A DNA stretch of 64,000 bases from UBA3495 sp964629875 (GTDB lineage Bacteria > Chloroflexota > Dehalococcoidia > Lucifugimonadales > UBA3495), in NCBI GenBank assembly GCA_964629875.1, contig CAZVRK010000004.1:53260-117259 (forward strand), read 5' to 3'. Under the pieces are notes generated by a model, which was given only the letters and a program-made list of their open reading frames with translations, had not been told where the DNA came from and made no database searches. Positions 25,176-35,172 of this stretch are shown piece by piece. Position 1 is the stretch's first letter. Each line of letters begins with the position of its first letter. The translations under genes and the position numbers were made by a program.

Positions 25176-25422
25176 TATTCATTCCTTTCTGCCACTATTA
25201 TAATAACGTCCCAGCAGATATATAACTTACAAAACATATATTTATACGATAGTGATATTCTATCAATTTCCTGACTTATTCTTTGCAGATTGACCATACC
25301 CCATAGGCAAAGTCGTCGAAACTTGTGTAAAATCATATAAAAGTTGCAAGACAATATAGACCTATTGCCTGTAGTATATGAACGACACGACACAAATGGC
25401 TATTTACTCAGGGAAGGAGACT

Positions 25423-25659
25423 ATGACCCCACAAAGAGTACGTAAAACAAAACTCATGAAAGGCGTTGAAGAAAAATTCCAGCGCCCATTGGAAACTCTC
25501 TTGCCTGACATGGTGAACGAGCACGGGTTAAGCCACGCTGCTTCAGAACTCGGAGTAAGTGCAGCTACTCTAAGCTATTGGATGCTCAAGCTTGGAATTA
25601 GGTATAGGCGAGTAGCAGTAACAGCTGACGAGACTATAGAGGTCAAACGACCCGGGTAA
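25423..25659 (+). CDS. Small helix-turn-helix protein
   Basis: The 78-residue protein contains NEHGLSHAASELGVSAATLS YWMLKL, a helix-turn-helix of the kind in transposase/Mor-like DNA-binding proteins, and a basic N-terminus. The ATG at 25423 is preferred over the one 15 codons earlier because GGAAGGAG lies just before it. It stands alone ahead of the tRNA-Pro gene. DNA binding is inferred; its targets are unknown. Confidence 0.6.
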   Translation: MTPQRVRKTKLMKGVEEKFQRPLETLLPDMVNEHGLSHAASELGVSAATLSYWMLKLGIRYRRVAVTADETIEVKRPG

Positions 25660-25718
25660 TTTTGCCATCACCTACTTTTGCGCCTTCCCCAACGTATATA
25701 CGATTACTGGATCATTAA

Positions 25719-25793
<75 letters not shown>

Positions 25794-25805
25794 ATAATAT
25801 AAAAC

Positions 25806-25845
25806 GAAGACTCCTGAACCATACCAACTCGGCTCAGAAGTCTTC
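25806..25845 (-). terminator. Rho-independent terminator after the glutaredoxin-DinB gene
   Basis: A 15-bp stem with two mismatches (25831-25845 with 25806-25820) closes a 10-base loop. On the minus strand it is followed by GTTTTA. It lies 11 bases after the stop codon at 25857 and ahead of tRNA-Pro. Confidence 0.75.
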
Positions 25846-25856
25846 TTGTTACCTAA

Positions 25857-26609
25857 CTAGAATAACTCAGTAGGAACAGCGATCCCTTCAAAATCCTTTT
25901 CAGTAAGCGGATCTATGGGGGTCAATCCCATCATGCCCATATATGCATACAACTGCTTAATGTGATGGACTGAATGTCCTAGCCCAAGATCCATCATTTC
26001 CCAAGCAGTCTTGTTACCCATATACGTATCCAGAACTTTCTCTAAATCGATTGAAGCATCTCCATCAAGAGAGGCCTTGACCCGCTTGAGCACGTCCTCG
26101 CAATATTGAGCTACTTCCTCAAAACCAACATCTCCCAAGATGTCTTCTACAGTTCTACCCCTATCATAATTTGAATATACGCCGACATTGTAAGCATTCA
26201 TTGCTCTATCGGGTCGATCAGACAAATGAAAACAAAATTGACCAAGTGTGCGCTGCCGCTCAGGTGATTCCCAGTCCCAACGATCCGCTGGGATTTGTCG
26301 GAATGTTTTAGCAGCTGCAACTAGAACAATCTCGTATTTTTCTAACATAGTAGAAACATCCGCTACAGGTATGTCTCCACTCAAATCGAATAGCTTTGCC
26401 AGTTCCTGAGGATTAAAGCCGATGACTACTTTATCGTCTAGTATTGTAACGGGCACCGATTTTATCCCACGAGCCAATAACTCGTCCATGGACTGCTTAT
26501 CGTGTTCCACATCACCATCTTCGTATTCTATCCCTTGCGACGAAAGAAACTCTTTCGTTCTTCCACAAGTGAATCAACCAGGGCGATAATAAACTTTAGG
26601 CTTAGCCAT
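25857..26609 (-). CDS. Selenocysteine glutaredoxin-DinB fusion protein
   Basis: Reading the TGA at 26576-26574 as selenocysteine gives one 250-residue protein from the ATG at 26609, which has GGAGG 7 bases upstream. The N-terminus is MAKPKVYYRPG-U-FTCGRTKEFL: a glutaredoxin fold whose CxxC is UxxC (U12, C15). The cis-proline motif KSVPVTILDD (P53) and GFNPQELAKLF follow. Residues from about 85 form a DinB-like four-helix bundle with histidines at 128, 212 and 215-216 (FCFHLSD, GHSVHHIKQ), the usual metal triad. DinB proteins are often thiol-dependent metal transferases, so the fusion suggests a selenol/thiol redox or thiol-transfer enzyme. Without read-through the gene would start only at residue 34, after half of the redox domain. 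Confidence 0.82.
26540..26558 (-). promoter_or_regulatory. Candidate bacterial SECIS of the glutaredoxin-DinB gene
   Basis: On the minus strand ACGAAAGA-GTT-TCTTTCGT is a perfect 8-bp hairpin with a GU-containing loop. It lies inside the coding sequence; the loop begins 23 bases after the TGA, right in the range for bacterial SECIS elements. Stronger than the UGSC hairpin. Confidence 0.65.
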
Positions 26610-26775
26610 ACAGTCCTCCGTTAATATCTATGTAATTCACAAACCAATTACACTATAGACGTTGCCCATAACAGTTACAAGCCGATCCGCCGTACGTCAA
26701 TCGACTGAGCGTCCAGCTTAACGGTTCATAGCTTCTCTCAGGGCCTTATAATCAGATCCCATGAATGAAACTCCT

Positions 26776-26804
26776 GAAGTGCTATATTATCAATCAAGCA
26801 CCTC
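26776..26804 (-). terminator. Hairpin downstream of mfd
   Basis: GAGGTGCT/AGCACTTC (8 bp, one G-U) with a 13-base loop lies 26 bases after the mfd stop on the minus strand. No clear T-run follows. The rest of 26610-26829 shows no gene apart from a 14-codon frame. Confidence 0.35.
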
Positions 26805-26829
26805 ATAGCTTGAAATACATTTTCAGCAT

Positions 26830-29800
26830 TTATCCGGACATAGCCTGCAAACTGTCTCTGAAAACCCTTAATCTCTCAAGTATATTTTTGAATCGTCCCA
26901 CCCATTCATCCCCAAGAGAACGTGATGACATAGAAATCTGATGAAGTCCTACTGACGCAGACGGACCTAGAGCTTTTTGCAAAGGTGCTCTAGCACTACC
27001 AACAGGATTTCTCAGTCGAGCAGTTACATTGCCCTCACTTTGCACTATAGATTCGATATCAACCGAAGCGGCCAGAGCCCTAAGATCAACCAGTTCCAAC
27101 AGATTAACGACCGTCTCTGGCGGTGCTCCAAATCTGTCAGTGAGTTCTTCCTCTATCTGGTCAAGTTCATTTCTATCTAGTATCCGTCCAAGACGTTGGT
27201 ACAATCCAAGTCGTGTCGGAAGATGAGAGACGTATTCTTCCGGGATTGTGGATGGGATGTCGACATCCATTCTTGGTAAGTCACCAACAGAAACCTGAGT
27301 ATCTTCGAGACCATTCTCCTTCTCATTCGACAATAGTAGAACAGCTTCTTCAAGCAATTGGCTATATAATGAAAGACCCACCGAATGTATTTGACCACTT
27401 TGAGCTGAACCTAACAGGTTACCAGCTCCACGAATCTCCATATCCCTCATAGATATCCGAAACCCTGAACCTAACTCTGACGCCTCTAATATTGCTTCAA
27501 CACGTTGCTCTGCTGTTTCTGTGACTCTTCTGCCAGCCGGCATCAAGAGATATGCATATGCTCTATGTTCTCCTCTACCGACCCGTCCTCGTAATTGATA
27601 AAGCTGGGACAGCCCAAAGCGGTCAGCTCGGTCTATTAGCAAGGTATTCACATTGGGCATGTCTATACCTGATTCAATGATGGTAGTACAAACTAAAACA
27701 TCAGCCCTATAGTTACCAAAATCTGTCATGACGGTCTCAAGATCATCCTCATTCATCTGCCCGTGACCAACCACAATACGGGCTTCAGGAACTAATTCGG
27801 ACAACTCAGCAGCTTTTTGATCTATTGTCCTCACTCTGTTATGCAGGAAAAATACTTGGCCCCCACGTTCTAACTCCCTTAAGATCGCTTCTTTAATGAT
27901 GTCCTCACTATATTCAGACACAAACGTTTTTACTGGCAATCGAGCTTCTGGTGGTGTCCGAATAATACTCATGTCCCTTATACCCGCAAGAGCCATATGG
28001 AGAGTCCTCGGTATAGGGGTTGCGCTTAAAGTTAGAACATCCACTTCTTTACGCAAAGCCTTAAATTTTTCTTTATGAGACACACCAAATCTTTGTTCCT
28101 CATCCACTACTACTAAACCTAGATTCTTGAAGCGCACATCTTTTTGGAGTAGTCGATGTGTTCCGATAACAATGTCGACTTCTCCAGAATCCATACGTGC
28201 AATCACATCTTCCTGTTCTTTACCGGTTCGGAACCTACTTAAAACTTCCACATTGACCGGATACGGGCTTAACCGCTCAGACAACGTAGCATAATGTTGC
28301 TGTGCTAGGACCGTAGTCGGTACTAACACTGCAACTTGCATTCCTTCTGATACAGTCTTAAAGGCAGCTCGTAGTGCGACCTCGGTTTTACCATATCCAA
28401 CATCACCACAAATCAGGCGATCCATGGGGCGTGATTGCTGCATATCACTCTTAACCTGATCTATCGCTTCTAATTGATCAGGTGTTTCCTGAAATGGGAA
28501 GGAGTCCTCTAATTCCGATTGCCACACCGTATCATCTGTGAATCTGTGTCCTACCGCCATTTTCCTTTCTGCGTATAACTGGATCAATTCCTGTGCAATC
28601 TCTCTTGTCGATTCGCGGACTCGTTCTTTTACCCTAGCCCACTCTGCAGTGCCTAAACGAGTTAAGTTAGGCGTTTGGTCTTGTGATCCGATATATGAAC
28701 TTACTCGATCCAATTGATCCGTTGGAACATATAATTTGTCAGAGTCCGCGTACTCTAAAACCAGGTACTCTTTCTGTGCTGACTCGTCGCCCATGTTAGT
28801 CATACCGGCAAATCTCGCAACCCCATGGTCTATATGAACAACATAGGTCCCAGGTATCAAATCAGCTAAAGCAATATGATTTTCATTTGACGTATGTCTA
28901 ACCACACGTCGATTACTCGTACGCTTGGAGGTGCCAAAAAGCTCATAATCAGTCAACAGGATCAGGTTTGCTTGCGATGATATTTGCTTCCAGGGAGCTT
29001 TCCATCCTTCGCTTAAACTCCCATTCATCAGATAAATTTGTCCCGCCTCAATAGTCCGTTCGGTGTCTAAATGTTCGTAATTAGTGGTTACTACCCCTGA
29101 ATCACTAAGAATCTCCTTTATCCTTCCAGACGAATGTTGGCTGACTATAAAGATCGCACTACCTAGTTTCTGTTCGGCATTCAGATAATCTGTTAGATCA
29201 TCCATCCTTCCATAAAATTGACCGGCATCCGCAAACAATTCATCAACTTCGCCTGACAAAATACTCTGCACATTGAGTTTGTGACCTGGCCAAGAATCTA
29301 CGGATTTCGAGACAGTAGACCAATCCAAATAGGGAGCTGGAAAATTCCCGGGTAATTCTCCTCTCCCTTCTCGACTTTCCCTCATACGCGCATATTTTTC
29401 TTGTACGTCATATGTTTCGGATTCCACTTGAGATTCTCTATCTACTACCAACAGTCCATTAGTGGGCAAGTAATCCAGAATACTACTTCGATTAACTAAT
29501 CCATTGTATAAATGCAAGGTTTCTATATCTGATTCCGAAAATAACGAGACCAAATCATCTTCGATTCTATCTCTGGTATCTTGGTTACATCTATCAAATT
29601 GCAGGCGAGCTATAGCTGCATCTATCTCTAATCGATCAGTTAGACTAGGCAACTGTTCTTTCGCAGGTATAACTGTAAATAAAGTCACATTCCTGCTTGA
29701 CCTCTGAGATATGGGATCGAACTCACGTATGGTATCTACTTCGTCGTCAAACAATTCAATTCTAATTGGAAGACTATGATTAACTGGAAAAATATCCAGT

Positions 29801-30372
29801 ATCCCACCTCTATGACTAAATTCTCCAGGAGATTCAACTAACGGTTGGTTTCGATACCCGAGACTCACCCAATATTGCAGTAAGTCTTCTACTTTTGGTA
29901 TACGTTCACCGACTTTCAAACTCTTTCCATAGGGGCTACGAGACAACACACTTGATAAGAATTCGGGGGAGAAAACACTCCTTAACACAGCTACAACCGG
30001 AGCTATAACAATCGGTTGTTGAACTATTTCTTCATGACTAGATTCCCACAGAGCTGACAAAGCAGATAAGCGTTCATGACTAGTAGTCAAATCAACTGCC
30101 AATCTTTCAAAAGGCAGAACATCCGAAGACGGGAATATATGGATCGGATACGAATCACCTAGATACGTCAGCAACTGATCATGCAACCGGCGGGCATCTT
30201 CAGGTCTCGGTGTCAAAATCAGGGTTGGCAGGCCCGTTCGTTTATAAGCAGCGGCAATGTAAGCTGTTCGAGCCCCGTTCCGCACAGTAACCTTTTCTTT
30301 GGACGGTGCTACCGGAACATCGCTATCCCAGATATGGCTAGAGAGAGATTCCAATATTTCGTCAAGGGGCAT
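26830..30372 (-). CDS. mfd: Transcription-repair coupling factor
   Basis: DNA translocase that pushes stalled RNA polymerase off the template and brings in UvrA. The 1180-residue protein has the UvrB-like N-terminal module (YIAAAYKRTGLPTLILTPRP; SPGEFSHRGGILDIFPVNHS), the polymerase-interaction domain around GTYVVHIDHGVARFAGM, then the RecG-like motor. Walker A is CGDVGYGKTEVALRAAF near residue 660, the DEEQ box VVDEEQRFGV near 755, and IIESGIDMPNVNTLLIDRAD with QLRGRVGRGEHRAYAYLL follow. Full length for the family. Convergent with nothing; proB lies divergent. Confidence 0.96.
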   Translation of the reverse strand: MPLDEILESLSSHIWDSDVPVAPSKEKVTVRNGARTAYIAAAYKRTGLPTLILTPRPEDARRLHDQLLTYLGDSYPIHIFPSSDVLPFERLAVDLTTSHERLSALSALWESSHEEIVQQPIVIAPVVAVLRSVFSPEFLSSVLSRSPYGKSLKVGERIPKVEDLLQYWVSLGYRNQPLVESPGEFSHRGGILDIFPVNHSLPIRIELFDDEVDTIREFDPISQRSSRNVTLFTVIPAKEQLPSLTDRLEIDAAIARLQFDRCNQDTRDRIEDDLVSLFSESDIETLHLYNGLVNRSSILDYLPTNGLLVVDRESQVESETYDVQEKYARMRESREGRGELPGNFPAPYLDWSTVSKSVDSWPGHKLNVQSILSGEVDELFADAGQFYGRMDDLTDYLNAEQKLGSAIFIVSQHSSGRIKEILSDSGVVTTNYEHLDTERTIEAGQIYLMNGSLSEGWKAPWKQISSQANLILLTDYELFGTSKRTSNRRVVRHTSNENHIALADLIPGTYVVHIDHGVARFAGMTNMGDESAQKEYLVLEYADSDKLYVPTDQLDRVSSYIGSQDQTPNLTRLGTAEWARVKERVRESTREIAQELIQLYAERKMAVGHRFTDDTVWQSELEDSFPFQETPDQLEAIDQVKSDMQQSRPMDRLICGDVGYGKTEVALRAAFKTVSEGMQVAVLVPTTVLAQQHYATLSERLSPYPVNVEVLSRFRTGKEQEDVIARMDSGEVDIVIGTHRLLQKDVRFKNLGLVVVDEEQRFGVSHKEKFKALRKEVDVLTLSATPIPRTLHMALAGIRDMSIIRTPPEARLPVKTFVSEYSEDIIKEAILRELERGGQVFFLHNRVRTIDQKAAELSELVPEARIVVGHGQMNEDDLETVMTDFGNYRADVLVCTTIIESGIDMPNVNTLLIDRADRFGLSQLYQLRGRVGRGEHRAYAYLLMPAGRRVTETAEQRVEAILEASELGSGFRISMRDMEIRGAGNLLGSAQSGQIHSVGLSLYSQLLEEAVLLLSNEKENGLEDTQVSVGDLPRMDVDIPSTIPEEYVSHLPTRLGLYQRLGRILDRNELDQIEEELTDRFGAPPETVVNLLELVDLRALAASVDIESIVQSEGNVTARLRNPVGSARAPLQKALGPSASVGLHQISMSSRSLGDEWVGRFKNILERLRVFRDSLQAMSG

Positions 30373-30537
30373 TTAAAGGTCACCTTACAGAATATGCAAC
30401 AATTATCGTAGCACACGACTAAGGGGCTGGAATTATCCAGTCCCCTGACAATTCTATTGATAAGTTGCCCACACTACAAGTGGACAACACACGAAATAAC
30501 AGCACAAATCATCTATAAATCCTCTTCGGTCCACTTC

Positions 30538-30566
30538 TTAATAGATAATAAATCCCATGCTATAAT
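30538..30566 (+). promoter_or_regulatory. Possible promoter of proBA
   Basis: TTAATA (30538-30543), 17-base spacer, TATAAT (30561-30566), about 80 bases ahead of proB. The -10 is perfect and the -35 matches 4 of 6. It lies in the divergent mfd/proB spacer, which holds no gene. Confidence 0.4.
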
Positions 30567-30647
30567 TGCTTCCGAACCCCTAGTCAACATTACAAGTCTT
30601 GCGAGATCGACTGTAAATCTCCACATCAGACGACGTGCTAGAAAAAT

Positions 30648-31802
30648 ATGTCTACTCCTTATAGTACCTCTTCATATAACAGAATTGTCGTCAAGATCGG
30701 AACTAGCGTTCTTAGCGGTAATACATCTAACAATAGTTTAGATGGCCCAACAATGGCGAAATTGGTAAGACAAATTACGACTGCCATCGAAAAATACCAC
30801 TCTCAGGTTTTGATTGTAACTTCTGGAGCAATCGCTGCTGGAAGAGCTGCTATAGGTTCAAAAATCGATCAATATGCCAACAAAGATATAATTAGCCGGC
30901 AAGTATACGCTGCTGTTGGCCAAGGAGAGTTGTTCCATCAGTACCAGAATCTTTTTGATGAACGAGGCGTTAAGGTGGCCCAGACGCTGCTAACTACCAA
31001 TGACTTATCCCACAGGCAATCATATCTTAATATTAGGAATACATTATTAGCTCTTTTAGATATTGGTGTAGTTCCAATAATCAATGAGAATGACGTTGTG
31101 GCGGTAGATGAAATAGGCGAAGTATTCGGAGACAATGACCGATTATCTGCCTTGGTTTCTAACCTAGTTGACGCAGATCTGCTATTAATACTAACAGACA
31201 CTGATGGTCTATATACCGCAGATCCTAGAACAAACCCAAATGCGAATCTGATATCGGATGTAAAAACATTTGACGATTCCATATTATCCGCTGCAGGTGA
31301 ACACACTAATCCCTGGGCAAGAGGCGGCATGCCAACCAAAATCGAGGCGGCCCAATTAGTTACCACATCCGGTATTCCAATGATAATGTGTCATGGGCAT
31401 CAAGATGATGCGATATTAAAAGCACTCAACAATGAAAACATCGGAACTAAATTCCACCCTGCAACCGAGAAACTTGAAGCACGAAAAAGATGGCTATTGA
31501 GTATGATGGGAGATACAGATTCTGGAGCCATCATCATTGATAACGGAGCTAATCTAGCTCTAAAGCAGCATGGAGTAAGCCTTCTGCCTGCAGGAGTTCT
31601 AAATGTAAACGGCACCTTCGAGCGAGGTGACATAGTTTATGTGTTAGATTCCCAAAAAGACAAAATCGCTTGTGGTATAAGCAACTATAACTCTGATGAC
31701 ATACTTAGAATTAAAGGAATTAAATCCGATCAAATCCAAGAAGTGCTTGGATACGACTACGGCCAAGAGGTCGTACACAGAAACAATTTAGTGCTCATCT
31801 AA
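30648..31802 (+). CDS. proB: Glutamate 5-kinase
   Basis: First enzyme of proline synthesis; phosphorylates the gamma-carboxyl of glutamate. The amino-acid-kinase domain has VVKIGTSVLSG at the start, VTSGAIAAGRAA, PIINENDVVAVDE, FGDNDRLSALVS and LLILTDTDGLYTADPR. After GGMPTKIEAAQ comes a C-terminal PUA domain (residues about 285-380), the long form of the enzyme, often involved in feedback control. 384 residues. proA follows after 32 bases, so the two form an operon. Confidence 0.95.
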   Translation: MSTPYSTSSYNRIVVKIGTSVLSGNTSNNSLDGPTMAKLVRQITTAIEKYHSQVLIVTSGAIAAGRAAIGSKIDQYANKDIISRQVYAAVGQGELFHQYQNLFDERGVKVAQTLLTTNDLSHRQSYLNIRNTLLALLDIGVVPIINENDVVAVDEIGEVFGDNDRLSALVSNLVDADLLLILTDTDGLYTADPRTNPNANLISDVKTFDDSILSAAGEHTNPWARGGMPTKIEAAQLVTTSGIPMIMCHGHQDDAILKALNNENIGTKFHPATEKLEARKRWLLSMMGDTDSGAIIIDNGANLALKQHGVSLLPAGVLNVNGTFERGDIVYVLDSQKDKIACGISNYNSDDILRIKGIKSDQIQEVLGYDYGQEVVHRNNLVLI

Positions 31803-31834
31803 CTGAGCATATACAAAAAGGAGACCCCGTTGAA

Positions 31835-33118
31835 ATGGCTGAACTGGTAGACAAAACCCATTTGATCCGGATGGCTGAGGAATCTAAATCTGCCTTTCGA
31901 ATACTGTCAAATTCTAGTAATGAAACAAGAAACTTAGTCCTAGAATCCCTAGCAGATCGTCTGGCCAACAATAATGCAGCAATATTAGAAGCAAACCAGG
32001 AGGACTATAGCATAGCTAAAACTAACGGCATGTCCGAAGCTTTGCTGGATCGACTCCTCATTAATAATGCGCGATTACAAGATATAGCGAGAGATCTGAG
32101 CAACATAATTCAACTAGATGATCCTATAGGAGAAACGATAGAAACACGTCATATGGACAATGGCTTATCACTAGAAAAACGTCGCGTCCCTTTGGGAGTT
32201 ATCGCTAGCATTTACGAAAGCAGACCCAATGTAACAGTGGACATATCTGCTTTATGTGTTAAATCTGGAAACACCTGCTTGATGCGGGGCGGCTCAGAAA
32301 GCATAAACTCGAACCTTGCATTAGTCGATACTATCCACTCGTCCCTATTAGACGCTGGATTACCGACAAGCGCGGTGCAATACATTTCCAATCCAGACCG
32401 TGCTTTAGTTACGGAACTACTCGGTTTGAAGAATCACGTTGATCTACTAATTCCCAGAGGAGGGGAATCTCTCATACGTTTTGTATCTGACAATGCGTCT
32501 ATGCCGGTTGTAACAGGAGGAATTGGGGTATGCCATACTTATGTCGACGATAGCGCGGATTTGGATATGGCTCGAGCAATTATAGTAAACGCTAAAGTTC
32601 AAAGACCCACTGTGTGCAATGCACTAGACACTATCCTGGTACATTCCAATATTGCCTCACAACTACTGCCCCTGCTGGCAAAAGACTTATCAGAGTATCA
32701 AGTGGAACTGCACTGCGATCCATCGTCCCTAGAGATTTTAAATCCTGAGATAACTGGCATAATTCTCAAGGAAGCAATGGAAGATGATTGGGGTAAAGAA
32801 TTTCTATCATTGGTCGCCGCTGTAAAAATCGTTGATTCTGTTGAGTCTGCGATAGATCATATAGCTACATACGGGTCAGGTCATTCAGACGCGATAGTCA
32901 CTGAAGATACTGAATCTGCTGCTCGTTTCCTCAATGAAGTGGATTCGTGTGCGGTGTATTTAAATGCCAGTACTCGGTTTACCGACGGCGCTGAGTTTGG
33001 GATGGGGGCAGAGGTGGGTATAAGCACACAAAAATTTCACGCTCGTGGACCAATGGGACTTCGCGAACTTACGTCCTACAAATGGCTTGTTAGAGGGACC
33101 GGACAGATCCGAAGCTAA
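31835..33118 (+). CDS. proA: Glutamate-5-semialdehyde dehydrogenase (gamma-glutamyl phosphate reductase)
   Basis: Second enzyme of proline synthesis, reduces gamma-glutamyl phosphate with NADPH. The catalytic cysteine is C261 in VQRPTVCNALDTIL. The signature VPLGVIASIYESRPNVTVD and LLIPRGGESLI, and near the end FTDGAEFGMGAEVGISTQK, are all family-specific. A strong AAAAGGAG precedes the ATG. 427 residues, normal length. Confidence 0.95.
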   Translation: MAELVDKTHLIRMAEESKSAFRILSNSSNETRNLVLESLADRLANNNAAILEANQEDYSIAKTNGMSEALLDRLLINNARLQDIARDLSNIIQLDDPIGETIETRHMDNGLSLEKRRVPLGVIASIYESRPNVTVDISALCVKSGNTCLMRGGSESINSNLALVDTIHSSLLDAGLPTSAVQYISNPDRALVTELLGLKNHVDLLIPRGGESLIRFVSDNASMPVVTGGIGVCHTYVDDSADLDMARAIIVNAKVQRPTVCNALDTILVHSNIASQLLPLLAKDLSEYQVELHCDPSSLEILNPEITGIILKEAMEDDWGKEFLSLVAAVKIVDSVESAIDHIATYGSGHSDAIVTEDTESAARFLNEVDSCAVYLNASTRFTDGAEFGMGAEVGISTQKFHARGPMGLRELTSYKWLVRGTGQIRS

Positions 33119-33167
33119 TTAAAATCAATCTGCTAGTATATCTAATTTATACGGTGATAATCACAGA

Positions 33168-34010
33168 ATGTTAATTGATAGCCATTGCCACATATTCCCG
33201 CCAGATTTCATTAACAGACAAAGTGAATTGCGTGCTGCTGACTCAACATTTTCTAATTTATTCCCACAGAGCGGATACAAGTTCGCACAGATAGAAGATT
33301 TGCTGGCATCTATGTCGCAAAATGGCATCGATAAATCTATAGTTATGGGTATGGGCTGGGTAAACATCGATTTAGCGAGGGAATGCAATAGATACATAGC
33401 TGACATAGTGTCAAAATATCCTGACAAGCTAATAGGATATTGTTCTGTAAATCCTCTATGGGGAAATGAAGCGATATCAGAAATACAGGAGTGCTATAGC
33501 TTAGGATTAAGAGGTATCGGGGAGCTACACCCGGATACACAAGAATTTGATATAGCCAGTTTTGACAGCATTGGACCCATAATGGATGAAGCACATAAAT
33601 TAGCAATGCCAATTGTAGTACACTGCTCAGAACCTGTTGGCCACTTATATCCTGGAAAAGGGGTTACAACCCCCGATAAAATTTGGAGCTTTATAAACAA
33701 TTTCACTGATAACGTCATAATCTGTGCACATCTTGGAGGCGGCCTTCCCCTATATGGATTCATGCCTGAAGTCTTGAAATCTCTGAAGAATGTTTATTTC
33801 GATACGGCGGCCACCCCGTACCTGTATGAAAGCAATATATTCCCTGTCATTAAGAATATAATCGGTAGTGGAAAAATCATTTTTGGCTCAGACTATCCAC
33901 TGCTAGATCCTTCAAAAGCAATCTCACATATAGAATCATCAGAAATAAACGTGGACGACCTAAACAAAATCCTCGGAACTAATATATCTGACATTCTTGG
34001 CATAGAATAA
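33168..34010 (+). CDS. Amidohydrolase-2 family metal-dependent hydrolase
   Basis: TIM-barrel amidohydrolase (PF04909 type, related to ACMSD) of 280 residues. Metal ligands are visible as H-x-H in DSHCHIFPP near residue 6, the histidine in PIVVHCSEPVGH, ICAHLGGGLP and the aspartate in IFGSDYPLLDP near the C-terminus. Members decarboxylate or hydrolyse varied substrates; which applies here cannot be told. It follows proA by 49 bases and precedes mug by 4, so it may be in the same transcript. Confidence 0.82.
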   Translation: MLIDSHCHIFPPDFINRQSELRAADSTFSNLFPQSGYKFAQIEDLLASMSQNGIDKSIVMGMGWVNIDLARECNRYIADIVSKYPDKLIGYCSVNPLWGNEAISEIQECYSLGLRGIGELHPDTQEFDIASFDSIGPIMDEAHKLAMPIVVHCSEPVGHLYPGKGVTTPDKIWSFINNFTDNVIICAHLGGGLPLYGFMPEVLKSLKNVYFDTAATPYLYESNIFPVIKNIIGSGKIIFGSDYPLLDPSKAISHIESSEINVDDLNKILGTNISDILGIE

Positions 34011-34014
34011 TTTT

Positions 34015-34584
34015 ATGAACTCCAATGAACCTTTCACAATTGAAGGGATCGAAACTCTACCAGATTATCTGAAACACGGCTTAGACATCGTTTTTGTAGG
34101 TCTAAATCCATCACCTCACTCAATCAGGATTGGACATTACTACGGCAATCCGCGTAATCGGTTTTGGAAAGCTCTCAACTTATCAGGGATTATAGATACG
34201 GAGTTATCCACTGAAACGGATTATAAAGCTATAGATTACGGGATAGGATTTACTGACCTAGTCAAACGTCCCACTCCACAAGTAAAGGACTTAACGGCAA
34301 AAGATTTCCAAAAATGGGTACCACGAGCAAACCAACTATTACTTGAATACCAACCCCTTATAATAGCCTTCCAAGGTGTGATGGGATATAAATTTTTCCA
34401 CCGAAATACTGAAGGCTTCAATATCTCTCCCAAGCTTGGCATTCAAGAACTAAAGGTAGGAGATAGTCAGATTTTTGTAACACCCAACCCTAGCCCGGCA
34501 AACGCTCAATATTCCATATATGATCTGTCTCACTGGTATAAAGAATTAGGCAACTTACGATCTAAATTGAGAAGTTGCAAATAG
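34015..34584 (+). CDS. mug: G/U mismatch-specific DNA glycosylase (Mug/TDG family)
   Basis: Removes uracil or thymine-type lesions opposite guanine. In the uracil-glycosylase superfamily, motif 1 is GLNPS (residues 29-33), with asparagine as the general residue in Mug/TDG. Motif 2 is TPNPSPANA near residue 156. YYGNPRNRFWKAL and DLVKRPTP are further Mug signatures. 189 residues, slightly longer than E. coli Mug. The next gene, thpR, overlaps its end closely. Confidence 0.88.
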   Translation: MNSNEPFTIEGIETLPDYLKHGLDIVFVGLNPSPHSIRIGHYYGNPRNRFWKALNLSGIIDTELSTETDYKAIDYGIGFTDLVKRPTPQVKDLTAKDFQKWVPRANQLLLEYQPLIIAFQGVMGYKFFHRNTEGFNISPKLGIQELKVGDSQIFVTPNPSPANAQYSIYDLSHWYKELGNLRSKLRSCK

Positions 34585-34589
34585 ATACT

Positions 34590-35165
34590 ATGATTAGAGT
34601 ATTCGTAGCGCTAATTCCTCCAGATGAATACAAACATGCTTTAAATTCTGTCATAAAGAGTCTCTCTGAAAGATTTCCCACAGAAGTAAAATGGGTTGAC
34701 CCCACAGGTATTCACTTAACATTGAAATTTTTGGGCAATATACCAAATGGTGATATAAGCGTACTAACTGAACGGATAGGTTATGCTATCGATCAATTCC
34801 AACATAGCAAATTCAAACTGCAGTTATACCGACTAGGTGCGTTTCCCAATACGTCCCACCCTAAAATCCTATGGGCTGGATTACAAGGGGACATGGAAAA
34901 GTTACAACTATTACAACAGGCCGTTGAATCCCAGATTAGCTCTGCAGGATTCCCGGCAGACCAACGTCCCTTTAACCCTCACATGACCCTTGGCAGAGCC
35001 CGAAGACAAGCGAGCGAAAAGACCATGACAGCAATTGGACAGGAATTAGGATCTATAACTATAGGCGAATGTGGGGATTGGATTGTGTCAGATATCCATA
35101 TTGTTGAAAGTGTTTTAAAACCTACAGGTGCTATATACACATCCCTTGAAACCCAGCACATATAA
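34590..35165 (+). CDS. thpR: RNA 2',3'-cyclic phosphodiesterase (2H family)
   Basis: Two-histidine phosphoesterase of 191 residues that opens 2',3'-cyclic phosphates on RNA or related nucleotides; older name 2'-5' RNA ligase. The two HxT motifs are H42 in GIHLTLKFLG and H131 in NPHMTLGRAR. The start at 34590 (MIRVFVALIPP) is preferred over the upstream frame beginning inside mug, because it gives the family N-terminus. It lies between two DNA-repair glycosylases. Confidence 0.88.
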   Translation: MIRVFVALIPPDEYKHALNSVIKSLSERFPTEVKWVDPTGIHLTLKFLGNIPNGDISVLTERIGYAIDQFQHSKFKLQLYRLGAFPNTSHPKILWAGLQGDMEKLQLLQQAVESQISSAGFPADQRPFNPHMTLGRARRQASEKTMTAIGQELGSITIGECGDWIVSDIHIVESVLKPTGAIYTSLETQHI

Positions 35166-35172
35166 CTCAAAC

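Noticed and set aside
26710..26765. 14-codon frame with AGGAG downstream of mfd
   Set aside because: Too short to support as a gene; no family or conservation can be judged.
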